Shown here: positions 1-6,269 of the stretch, in pieces
Layout: the number at the start of each line of letters is the position of its first letter
Numbering within the stretch: position 1 is the first letter of the stretch
Source: Dehalococcoidia bacterium
GTDB lineage: Bacteria; Chloroflexota; Dehalococcoidia; Dehalococcoidales; RBG-16-60-22
NCBI GenBank assembly: GCA_030613665.1
Contig: JAUWLN010000030.1
Coordinates: 1-14,204, forward strand
DNA length: 14,204 bases
Direction of reading: 5' to 3'
Translations under genes and position numbers: made by a program
The notes under the pieces: model-generated
Told to the model about the DNA's origin: nothing
Databases searched by the model: none
What the model saw: the letters and a program-made list of their open reading frames with translations, nothing else

Positions 1-1
1 G

Positions 2-121
2 GGCAAGTGGATCGAGAGCTACAATCGGTCTTATCTGCATTCGTCACTGGGTTACAAGTCACCAATGAAATTCGAAGAGGAGTATCAAAATTACCAGCTG
101 ACTCTCTTAGTCACGGCTTGA
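2..121 (+). CDS. IS3-family transposase OrfB, C-terminal fragment (starts outside the window)
   Basis: About 39 residues remain, starting GKWIESYNRSYLHSSLGYKSP and ending LLVTA before a TGA at 119-121. The pattern of Trp, then Tyr-Asn and a His-x-x-Leu-Gly-Tyr-x-Ser-Pro block is characteristic of the last part of the DDE (rve) integrase domain of IS3-family OrfB. It would normally be made as an OrfAB fusion by -1 frameshifting. The catalytic residues lie upstream, outside the window, so activity cannot be judged. The stop codon lies 19 bases before the element's end, as expected for this family. An identical copy is read on the minus strand at 14089-14204. Confidence 0.88.
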   Translation, partial: GKWIESYNRSYLHSSLGYKSPMKFEEEYQNYQLTLLVTA

Positions 122-140
122 CTAACTGGGGTGCAGTACA
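6..140. repeat. 135-bp inverted repeat, left arm (partner 14070-14204)
   Basis: Positions 6-140 match the reverse complement of 14070-14204 base for base by eye. The right arm ends exactly at the window edge, while the left arm has five further bases at its outer side. Confidence 0.92.
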
Positions 141-472
141 CTGGTTTCGCTGTTTTCCTGAATATTTTTATAAACCTTTTGAGCCTTTTCCCACCCATGA
201 GCTAAGGAAAAAGGGTATCCAAACTGGGTTACAACGTCAGCTCCGGCTTCTGCTAGAGAATTAAAACACGCACCCAACTCTGGTACAGAATTTATAAATT
301 GTTCCACTCTGTCTACTTTATAGTCAAAATCCGGTAGCCGCATGACTGTTTGCATAACAATCGTATTTTTTGGAGCAATACGCAGGAACTCAGTCGGTGA
401 TATGTCAAACCAGGCTGGCGGCGAAATGAAGCCGACTTTATGCACGCTTGGTTTAATAATGGATTGAGCCAT
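122..472 (-). pseudogene. Asp/Glu racemase / arylmalonate decarboxylase-like protein, truncated by the IS
   Basis: Only about 110 native residues survive (start ATG at 470-472). The frame then crosses the IS boundary at 140 and ends SVLHPS with a stop at 122-124. Members of the Asp/Glu/hydantoin racemase superfamily that includes arylmalonate decarboxylase and maleate cis-trans isomerase are about 240 residues, so roughly half is missing. The visible part fits the N-terminal lobe: a GFISPPAWFDISPTEF start and an AEAGADVVTQFGYPFSLAHG segment like the strand-loop before the first catalytic cysteine region. A good Shine-Dalgarno (GGAGG, 6 nt from ATG) sits at 481-485. The gene lies 27 nt behind the methyltransferase at 500-1147, probably in one operon. 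The substrate cannot be told, and the truncated product is probably inactive. Confidence 0.75.
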
Positions 473-499
473 GATTTACCTCCGGTCACCTGATAACAT

Positions 500-1147
500 T
501 TATTGTGTTTCATAATATGGCATTTCCTTCCTGTATGTTCCAATGCAGAAGGACTTGTTAGATTTAAGAGTAACAGTTCTGGTGCTAATCTCTCGTAACC
601 CAGCATCCTTTGCTTGCGACTTTAACTCTTCTGGAGAAACGAGTTTCAGGACTGGGTCCAGAAGCTTGAGACTCATGTAGGGTGTTTTCGACACCTTCCC
701 TGCATGTTCTGCTGGAAGTTGAAGAACCGTCACCATAATACCACTCGAACGTAGCCAATTCGCGATTTTCATTATCAATATCCGTGGATTAAGATACTCG
801 AAAATTAATCCAGTGAATACCAGAGAGTAAGCTCGGTCATCGAGCTCACACTTCTCGAGGTCAGCTTCAACGATTTCCAAACCTGGAACACATCTTTCAT
901 AACGTTGACGAAGGATTTTCAAGTACTCCGGGTTAATATCTACAGCGGTTACTCGCTTCGTGTTTTCTGGGTTCACGTATTCAAGACTATTACCTGTCGC
1001 ACACCCAAGCAAAGCAATGGCACTGGCATCGTGATTCTCCACTGATTCATTGAATGTATGCGCCAAGAATGATAGCTGGTCGACATCCGGGCTACTCATA
1101 TGCTGCTCATAGTCTGTAGCTGGAATTCGAAGCCAGGGATTAGTCAT
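500..1147 (-). CDS. Class I SAM-dependent methyltransferase
   Basis: A 215-residue protein with a Rossmann-type SAM-binding fold. Motif I is LLGCATGN at about residues 46-53, the acidic residue at the end of strand 2 is Asp70 (VTAVDINPEY), a GLEIVEADL stretch follows, and YSLVFTGLIFEYL matches motif IV with the following helix. This resembles the Methyltransf_11/25 small-molecule methyltransferases; the acceptor is unknown. The start ATG has AAGGAG at 1160-1165, 12 nt upstream, which is rather far; Met17 is a possible alternative start. The gene precedes the truncated racemase-like gene by 27 nt and is probably co-transcribed with it from a minus-strand promoter at 1272-1300. Base composition is more A+T-rich than uvrC next door, which hints at acquired DNA. 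The class call is sure; the function is not. Confidence 0.85.
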   Translation of the reverse strand: MTNPWLRIPATDYEQHMSSPDVDQLSFLAHTFNESVENHDASAIALLGCATGNSLEYVNPENTKRVTAVDINPEYLKILRQRYERCVPGLEIVEADLEKCELDDRAYSLVFTGLIFEYLNPRILIMKIANWLRSSGIMVTVLQLPAEHAGKVSKTPYMSLKLLDPVLKLVSPEELKSQAKDAGLREISTRTVTLKSNKSFCIGTYRKEMPYYETQ

Positions 1148-1271
1148 TTGAATTTTATTCTCCTTCGCAAGATATTAACACCAAGCGCACAGTATTGTTT
1201 TTGAAACTAATCCCATATCGTTAGCGTTTTAGTATTGACAGGTATAAAATAGGCTCTTCCTATTTGAGTAA

Positions 1272-1300
1272 ATTGTCGTCCAGGGTGGTTTCTTTGTCAA
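1272..1300 (-). promoter_or_regulatory. Probable sigma70-type promoter of the methyltransferase operon
   Basis: On the minus strand TTGACA (1295-1300) is followed after exactly 17 nt by GACAAT (1272-1277), which matches TATAAT at four of six positions. Transcription would begin near 1265, giving a leader of about 118 nt before the ATG at 1147. The -35 box overlaps the -35 of a plus-strand candidate for uvrC. Confidence 0.5.
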
Positions 1301-1322
1301 TAGCCACACAATTCGTTAGATT
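1294..1322 (+). promoter_or_regulatory. Candidate sigma70-type promoter of uvrC
   Basis: TTGTCA (1294-1299), a 17-nt spacer and TAGATT (1317-1322) match the consensus at 5/6 and 4/6 positions. The start would be near 1329, about 80 nt before the TTG start of uvrC. A second, weaker option is TTGTCC (1363-1368), 16 nt, TAGAAT (1385-1390), which would leave a leader of only about 13 nt. Confidence 0.42.
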
Positions 1323-1409
1323 GTGCAGTCTATAAAGTTCCTTTGCAGTCAACGGGTTTGCTTTGTCCACCACAAGGGCTGTGTTAGAATATTCAGGGGA
1401 GAGGCAAAC

Positions 1410-3236
1410 TTGACGAGCGTACTGATTGAGGAGCAATTAAACCGGTTGCCGGACAGTCCCGGCGTATATCTTTTCCGTGACGAGGAAGGGACAATCCTGT
1501 ATGTGGGCAAGGCGGCAAATCTCCGCCACCGGGTAAGGTCGTATTTCGGCGCCGGCCAGAAGTTGTCGCTCAAGCTGCTGAAGATGGTCTCCAGGATGGC
1601 TGACATCGACTTCTACGTGACCGCCTCGGAGCAGGAAGCGCTGATTCTGGAACTTAACCTCATCAAGCGTCATCACCCCCGCTATAACGTCAGGCTGAAG
1701 GATGATAAGTCTTTTCCCTACCTCAAGATAAACCTCAAAGAGGAATGGCCCCGGGTCCACATCACCCGGCGTCTGGAGGAGGACGGCTCGCGCTATTTCG
1801 GGCCGTTTGCCAGCGCCAGGTCCGTGCGCCAGACATTGAAGGTGCTCAAGGGCATCTTTCCGTTCCGTTACTGCGCGAAGACGATTACCGGCACCGATTC
1901 GCGGGCGTGCCTGGAATATTATATAGGTCGTTGCCTCGGGCCGTGCATCGGAGCGGTGAGCCGGAAGGAATACGATGAGGTCATCAAACAGGTCATCATG
2001 TTCCTGGAAGGGAAGCAGAATAGGGTTATCAGGAACCTTCGGAACAAGATGGCCCGGGCGGCGGCAGCGCTGGATTTTGAGAAGGCGGCGCTGTATCGCG
2101 ACCAGGTTCAGGCCATGGACAAAGTTGTGGAAGGGCAGAGAATCGCCGCCGCGGTCAGCGGCGAGCAGGACGTCGTCGCCTTTGCTCAGGACGGAGACCA
2201 GGCTTATGTCCAGGTTTTCTTCATCCGCAACAGCAAGCTGACGGGACGTGAGAGCGTTGTGATGCAGGGCACGCAGCAGGAAGAGCCGCGACAGATTATA
2301 ACCGGCTTCATCAAGCAGTTTTACGGTTCCAGCCCGAACATACCACCCAAACTGCTCCTGCAGTACCCGGTGGAAGATACAGCGGTGCTCAAGGGCTGGT
2401 TGCAGGGCAGGCGGGGCGGTCGGGTTGATATCCGGGTGCCGCGCCGCGGCAGCAGGAAGCAGCTGGTGGACATCGTTGCCGAGAACGCCAGGCAGGGGCT
2501 GGAGCAGCTGAAAATCAGGCAGCTCGCCACGCCGAAAGAGCTGGAGGCAGCCATTGACGAGATAGAGAAAGAACTGCACCTGCCCCAGCCGCCGCTGCGT
2601 ATGGAAGCCTATGACATCTCCGATATTCAGGGTAAGGCGGCGGTGGGCAGCATGGTGGTCTTTGAAAAAGGAAAATCAAAGCCGGCCCATTACCGGCGCT
2701 TCCGCATTAAAACGGTGCCGGGGGCCAATGATTACGCTATGCTTGAGGAGGTTCTGAGACGAAGGTTCAAGCACCTCGGCGAGGAAAAATCCGTGCCGGA
2801 TACCTGGGCAATTGTCCCTGACCTGGTACTCATCGATGGCGGCAAAGGCCAGCTCAATGCCGCGCTATCGGCGTTGGGTGGGGTGGGCGTAACGTCGGTG
2901 CCGGTGGCCAGCCTGGCCAAGGAAAATGAAGAGATTTACGTGCCTCGAAAGGCGAAGCCGATTGTTCTCTCGCGCCGTTCTCCGGGGCTCAAGCTGTTGC
3001 AGCGACTTCGTGACGAGGCACACCGCTTTGCTCTGGGATATTATCACAACGTACACCGCCGGGAAGCATTCACCTCGGCGTTTGACGGCATAACGGGCAT
3101 CGGGCCCAGGCGCCGGCGCGCCCTCCTGAAGAAATTTGGCTCGGTTCAGGCTATCAGGGAAGCATCGGTTGAGGAAATGGCGGCAATCAGTGGTATGACG
3201 GAAAAGCTGGCCAGAACGGTAAAGGAGTCGCTGTAA
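1410..3236 (+). CDS. uvrC: Excinuclease ABC subunit C (UvrC), TTG start
   Basis: UvrC makes the 3' and 5' incisions in nucleotide excision repair together with UvrA and UvrB. With the TTG at 1410 (GAGAGG five nt upstream) the protein is 608 residues, the family's normal size. An ATG at 1323 would add 29 residues without family character. Visible domains: GIY-YIG nuclease with G18-V19-Y20 and Y31-V32-G33; four cysteines at 155, 167, 175 and 179 with the spacing of the [4Fe-4S] cluster site described in E. coli UvrC; a UVR helical pair for UvrB contact near 205-240; an RNase H-like nuclease with Asp402 (YDIS), Asp476 (LIDGGKGQL) and His538 (DEAHRFA); and a C-terminal helix-hairpin-helix pair (about 558-608, GITGIGPRRRRALL). 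It heads an operon with the GTPase one nt downstream. It appears intact and functional. Confidence 0.97.
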   Translation: MTSVLIEEQLNRLPDSPGVYLFRDEEGTILYVGKAANLRHRVRSYFGAGQKLSLKLLKMVSRMADIDFYVTASEQEALILELNLIKRHHPRYNVRLKDDKSFPYLKINLKEEWPRVHITRRLEEDGSRYFGPFASARSVRQTLKVLKGIFPFRYCAKTITGTDSRACLEYYIGRCLGPCIGAVSRKEYDEVIKQVIMFLEGKQNRVIRNLRNKMARAAAALDFEKAALYRDQVQAMDKVVEGQRIAAAVSGEQDVVAFAQDGDQAYVQVFFIRNSKLTGRESVVMQGTQQEEPRQIITGFIKQFYGSSPNIPPKLLLQYPVEDTAVLKGWLQGRRGGRVDIRVPRRGSRKQLVDIVAENARQGLEQLKIRQLATPKELEAAIDEIEKELHLPQPPLRMEAYDISDIQGKAAVGSMVVFEKGKSKPAHYRRFRIKTVPGANDYAMLEEVLRRRFKHLGEEKSVPDTWAIVPDLVLIDGGKGQLNAALSALGGVGVTSVPVASLAKENEEIYVPRKAKPIVLSRRSPGLKLLQRLRDEAHRFALGYYHNVHRREAFTSAFDGITGIGPRRRRALLKKFGSVQAIREASVEEMAAISGMTEKLARTVKESL

Positions 3237-3237
3237 G

Positions 3238-4209
3238 ATGCCGGCGAACCTGCCACCGCAGTATTTCGATGCCGAGAAAAACTTCCGGGCGGCGAAGACC
3301 CCGGCCGAGAAAATCGCCGCGCTGGAAGAGATGCTGGCCATTATGCCCAAGCATAAGGGCACCGACCACCTGCGAGCCGAGCTGAGAAGTCGAATCGCCA
3401 AGCTGACGCAGCAGGCGGGCAAGAAGAGTGGTGCCCAGCGGATGACCATGGCGATTGAGAAAGAAGGCGCCGCTCAGGTGGCCGTGGTCGGGCTGCCCAA
3501 TGCCGGCAAATCACAGCTTGTGGCCAGGGTGACCAACGCCTCACCGGCAGTGGCCGACTACCCTTTCACCACCTATGCCGCCAGCCCGGGCATGATGCCC
3601 TTTGAAAACATACAGATACAGCTGCTTGATACCCCACCCCTGGTGCCCCAGATGATTGAATGGTGGCTGCCGCCCATGCTAAGGCGGGCGGATGCCCTGC
3701 TCATGGTGGTTGATTTGAACGACGCTCCTGGGGAGCAGATGGTGTCAGCAATCGAGCAGCTGTGGCAAATGAGAATCAGCCTTAATCAGAACGAAAACGA
3801 AGAGGGAATCCTGAGCCGGCAGAGGGTCCTGGTGGTGGGCAACAAGGCGGACCTTCCCGGCGCCGATGTCGGTTTTAAGTCATTGCAGGCCGGATATGGT
3901 GATAAGCTGCCGCTTGTTTCCATCTCGGCCAGGGACGGGTCTGGTCTGGAGAAGATGAAAAGGCAGGTCTTCCGGTTGCTTGAGATTATCCGCGTGTACA
4001 CCAAGACCCCCGGCCAGAAGCCGGATATGAACGACCCGATTATCCTGGGAAAGGGAAGCACTCTCACCGACGCCGCCGAAGCGGTGCACAAGGATTTCAG
4101 GGCCAGGCTCAAATTCGCCCGACTGTGGGGCTCGGGCAAGCACGATGGCATCATGGTCAAGCGCGACCATGTCCTGCAGGACGGCGATATCATCGAGCTG
4201 CATATGTAG
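3238..4209 (+). CDS. TGS-domain GTPase of the Obg/DRG type
   Basis: A 323-residue TRAFAC-class GTPase. The G1 P-loop is GLPNAGKS (85-92), FTT supplies G2, DTPP begins at Asp131 (G3), NKAD is at 202-205 (G4) and SISA at 228-231 (G5). A helical N-terminal region (about 10-65, with KHKGTDHLRAELRSRIAKL) resembles the region before the G domain in archaeal and eukaryotic DRG proteins. The C-terminal 70 residues form a TGS domain (from RVYTKTPG to the final DGDIIELHM). DRG/Obg relatives bind ribosomes or act in translation, which is the likely role here; nothing in the sequence shows the target. The Cys-free P-loop and complete G motifs suggest an active enzyme. The ATG is one nt behind the uvrC stop, so translation is probably coupled. 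It is not ObgE (no Obg glycine-rich domain) and not YchF. Confidence 0.88.
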   Translation: MPANLPPQYFDAEKNFRAAKTPAEKIAALEEMLAIMPKHKGTDHLRAELRSRIAKLTQQAGKKSGAQRMTMAIEKEGAAQVAVVGLPNAGKSQLVARVTNASPAVADYPFTTYAASPGMMPFENIQIQLLDTPPLVPQMIEWWLPPMLRRADALLMVVDLNDAPGEQMVSAIEQLWQMRISLNQNENEEGILSRQRVLVVGNKADLPGADVGFKSLQAGYGDKLPLVSISARDGSGLEKMKRQVFRLLEIIRVYTKTPGQKPDMNDPIILGKGSTLTDAAEAVHKDFRARLKFARLWGSGKHDGIMVKRDHVLQDGDIIELHM

Positions 4210-4259
4210 TCTGTCCTTATATATTCAGTTTGAGTAAATGTCATAAAAGGGGTGGTAAA

Positions 4260-4721
4260 ATGGCCGGGGCGATAATAATTTACGAGTCAAAGTACGGCAA
4301 CACCAGGCTGGTTGCCGAGAAGATTGCCGAGGGGATGAGACAGGTTTCCGGTGTTGAAGTTGAGGTGCGTGAACTGAAGGAGATAAATCCCGGGGGGCTT
4401 AGCGAATTTGATGCCATCGTTATCGGTTCACCCAACCACATGGGCAATGCCACCCGGAGCATCAGGAAATTCATTGACGGACTTGCCAAATTCAGTTTTG
4501 AGGGGAAGCTGGCGGCTGTCTTCGATACCTGTATCGGCAAGGACTTTGAGAAAGCCGTGAAAAAGATGGAAAAGCAGGTAGGGGAAAAGGCACCGTCGCT
4601 ATCACTCGCGGCACCCGGATTATCTGTCAGGGTCGAAGGGATGAAAGGGCCAATCATAGAAGGGGAGCTACCCAGATGTCAGGAATTTGGCATCGCAATC
4701 GGGAATCGACTGAAAGTTTAA
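4260..4721 (+). CDS. Flavodoxin-family protein
   Basis: A 153-residue flavodoxin-like protein. The FMN phosphate loop is visible at residues 10-15 (SKYGNT, following the first strand AIIIYE), and a second strand-loop VIGSPNHMGN (about 60-70) matches the flavin-ring loop. Flavodoxins are small soluble one- or two-electron carriers; related flavodoxin-fold proteins are reductase partners. It lies 50 nt after the GTPase, with a GGGGTG-type ribosome site just before the ATG, and 21 nt before the zinc-ribbon gene, so it probably belongs to the uvrC transcription unit. Longer upstream in-frame starts run through the GTPase gene and have no ribosome site. The partner is unknown. The MetH-activation-type protein 0.8 kb downstream is suggestive, because flavodoxin reduces cob(II)alamin during MetH reactivation in E. 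coli, but that link is inference. Confidence 0.85.
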   Translation: MAGAIIIYESKYGNTRLVAEKIAEGMRQVSGVEVEVRELKEINPGGLSEFDAIVIGSPNHMGNATRSIRKFIDGLAKFSFEGKLAAVFDTCIGKDFEKAVKKMEKQVGEKAPSLSLAAPGLSVRVEGMKGPIIEGELPRCQEFGIAIGNRLKV

Positions 4722-4742
4722 TTTCATTTACAGGAGATTGAT

Positions 4743-4967
4743 ATGCCATCACGACCGGGCTGGTATGACCGATACTGGCGAAATATGGATAAGGAAACTG
4801 AGGCCAAGATACGCACCACGTGCCCCCGCTGCGGCAGCTCTGGAACATACTACACCGAGCAGTTCCGGACCTGGCGCTGTGGTAAATGCGAACATATATT
4901 TACTATAAAGGGATTGGGGGAGAGAAATCCCTGGTGGAAACGCATGTTCACTTTCTGGAAGAGGTAA
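4743..4967 (+). CDS. Small zinc-ribbon protein
   Basis: A 74-residue protein with two CxxC knuckles, C27-P-R-C30 and C46-G-K-C49, separated by 15 residues, a typical zinc-ribbon spacing. The N-terminus carries aromatic residues (WYDRYW), and the C-terminus is basic and aromatic (NPWWKRMFTFWKR), which could bind nucleic acid or a membrane surface. AGGAGA lies five nt before the ATG at 4743. It is the last gene of the uvrC-GTPase-flavodoxin run. It does not match a named zinc-ribbon family that I recognise. The metal site is convincing; the function is unknown. Confidence 0.75.
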   Translation: MPSRPGWYDRYWRNMDKETEAKIRTTCPRCGSSGTYYTEQFRTWRCGKCEHIFTIKGLGERNPWWKRMFTFWKR

Positions 4968-5011
4968 TCACTCAGCTATGAGCGTGGTACTTTAGCCGGC
5001 CACCGTTCGGC

Positions 5012-5040
5012 TTGACAGGACTGAAGCATTAGGGGAAAAT
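5012..5040 (+). promoter_or_regulatory. Candidate promoter ahead of the two-helix membrane protein gene
   Basis: A perfect TTGACA (5012-5017) is followed after 17 nt by GAAAAT (5035-5040), four of six matches to the -10 consensus. A terminator-like hairpin lies between it and the next gene, so transcription from here would have to pass that hairpin. Confidence 0.4.
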
Positions 5041-5067
5041 AACAGATAAACATAAAGTGGGGAGATA

Positions 5068-5099
5068 GTCTGGCAGGGGGACCCTGAGACGTTTTTCTT
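5068..5099 (+). terminator. Rho-independent terminator or attenuator
   Basis: The stem is built from GTCT (5068-5071) and CAGGG (5074-5078) pairing with CCCTG (5082-5086) and AGAC (5087-5090). There is a GG bulge at 5072-5073 and a three-base loop. G then TTTTTCTT follows at 5091-5099. It could end the uvrC to zinc-ribbon transcript. Because a possible promoter lies upstream and the ribosome site of the next gene begins about 12 nt downstream, it could also act as an attenuator. Confidence 0.6.
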
Positions 5100-5120
5100 G
5101 GGGAAAAAAGAGGTGATACG

Positions 5121-5477
5121 TTGGGAGAGGAGCAGGCTTCCGAGCGTGAAAACAAAGAGAAGGAACGGCTTGCCTTCCAGAGGGCAAAAGATAGGGCACG
5201 TACGGCCAGATGGGACCTTAATATCGCCATTTTTCTCTTTGCCATTCTGATAATCGTCATAATCCTGCTCTTTCAGGGAGTCATCCTTGAAATCGTAGCG
5301 CCGCTGGCCGCCTTCGGACTGGGCATGGTGTGGCTTTGTGGCTGGAGACAGGGAAGACAGTTGTTTGAACGCTTCTGTAAAGAAGAGCTGGCCAGGCTGG
5401 AATACGAGCGCACCCGGGAGGTTGAGGAGACGATAGAGGACGCCGTGCGCAAGGCCATCCGCGAGCGCCTGCGGTAA
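5121..5477 (+). CDS. Small charged protein with two membrane helices
   Basis: A 118-residue protein starting at TTG 5121 (GAGGTG about six nt upstream). The first 30 residues are strongly charged (ERENKEKERLAFQRAKDRAR) and probably helical. Two hydrophobic segments follow at about 33-51 (IAIFLFAILIIVIILL) and 54-73 (ILEIVAPLAAFGLGMVW). The C-terminal 40 residues are charged again (KEELARLEYERTREVEETIEDAVR), likely a coiled coil. A helical hairpin in the inner membrane with both ends in the cytoplasm would fit. I do not recognise a family. It is followed after 80 nt by the MetH-activation-type gene in the same direction, and may share its transcript. It is real by its ribosome site and protein-like composition; its role is unknown. 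Confidence 0.65.
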   Translation: MGEEQASERENKEKERLAFQRAKDRARTARWDLNIAIFLFAILIIVIILLFQGVILEIVAPLAAFGLGMVWLCGWRQGRQLFERFCKEELARLEYERTREVEETIEDAVRKAIRERLR

Positions 5478-5557
5478 CCCCGGATACAGACCTGTACCTG
5501 GTTGCCCGGGAACAAACCTCTTTATCAAGCATATCGTTTGCTTTTGGAAGGAGCACA

Positions 5558-6259
5558 ATGGAAGTACTGAACAGTATCCCGATTGAGCTTGAACTTGAAG
5601 CCGTTATAAAGCGTATGCGCCTCCGCAAAAGGAACGACAATATTCTGGACAATATACGGGAGATGCTGGATATTGCCGTCCCTATCGCCAGACCGAAGGC
5701 AGTCTATGAGGTTTCCTATGTTGAGAATAAAAACGAGGACTCGCTGCAAATCAGCGGTGTTGCATTTACCAGCCGGGTCCTCCGGGTGAACCTGGACAAG
5801 GTGGAGCGCGTCTTTCCTTACGTCATTACCTGCGGTCGGGAGCTTGAAGAGATTGATATACCGTCCACCGATTTCATCAAGGGATATTATCTTGACCAGA
5901 TTAAGGAGACAGCGCTGGCACTGGCCCGGCAACAGGTTGAGAGCTACTTGAAGAAAAGATATGCTCTGGGGCAATTATCCAGAATGGCACCGGGGGCCGG
6001 TGCCGAAATTGACTGGCCAATAACGCAGCAGATGGAACTGTTCTCCATCTTCGGGGGAAGGGAAAAGGTCGAGGAGCTCATCGGCGTCAGGCTCACCGAT
6101 ACTTTCCTTATGGTACCTATCAAGTCGATATCCGGGATATTTTTCCCCACTGAGGTCAGCTTTGAGAGCTGCCAGCTATGTCCGCGGGAGCAATGCATCG
6201 GGCGAAGGGCACCCTACGACCCGGAAGTGGTAAAAAAATACCGACCTGAAGAAGCCTGA
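5558..6259 (+). CDS. Stand-alone vitamin B12-dependent methionine synthase activation-domain protein
   Basis: A 233-residue protein resembling the C-terminal reactivation domain of MetH, which binds SAM and supports reductive remethylation of the corrinoid. Shared features are the R142-MAPG segment (the E. coli domain has RPAPGYP here, with the SAM-contacting arginine), WPITQQMELFSIF, and GVRLTDTFLMVPIKSISGIFF. There are no homocysteine, folate or cobalamin domains, so it must act on a separate partner. Unlike the E. coli domain as I recall it, it ends with C205-x2-C208-x4-C213, and Cys92 sits in VITCGRE; these could hold a metal or cluster. GGAAGGAG precedes the ATG by about four nt. Such free-standing proteins are common beside corrinoid methyltransferase systems in anaerobes. 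Here the nearest candidate partner is the URO-D/MtaA-type gene at 11695-12837. The domain call is good; the physiological substrate is open. Confidence 0.85.
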   Translation: MEVLNSIPIELELEAVIKRMRLRKRNDNILDNIREMLDIAVPIARPKAVYEVSYVENKNEDSLQISGVAFTSRVLRVNLDKVERVFPYVITCGRELEEIDIPSTDFIKGYYLDQIKETALALARQQVESYLKKRYALGQLSRMAPGAGAEIDWPITQQMELFSIFGGREKVEELIGVRLTDTFLMVPIKSISGIFFPTEVSFESCQLCPREQCIGRRAPYDPEVVKKYRPEEA

Positions 6260-6269
6260 CCGGACGCTC

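Larger units (their letters stand above)
1..140 (+). mobile_element. Right-hand end of an IS3-family (IS150-group-like) insertion sequence, partial
   Basis: The segment holds the 3' end of an IS3-type transposase gene and the element's terminus, which reads TGTACTGCACCCCAG on the minus strand and ends at 140. The TGTACTGCACCC start is the kind of end known for the IS150 group. An identical inverted copy lies at 14070-14204, which fixes the boundary: similarity stops exactly at 140 on this side and at 14070 on the other. The rest of the element is outside the window, so neither its length nor a target duplication can be judged. The insertion cuts the racemase-like gene at 143-472. Confidence 0.9.

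Noticed and set aside
1235..1250. TTGACAGGTATAAAAT as a promoter
   Set aside because: The -35-like and -10-like boxes are only two bases apart, which cannot work as a sigma70 pair; no partner box at 16-18 nt is convincing.
1323..1409. Upstream ATG giving a 637-residue UvrC
   Set aside because: The extra 29 residues do not look like UvrC; the TTG at 1410 has a well-spaced ribosome site and gives the family's normal length and cysteine numbering.
1437..2579. 380-codon open frame on the minus strand
   Set aside because: It lies wholly inside uvrC in the opposite direction, has no ribosome site and has protein composition typical of a GC-rich antisense shadow.
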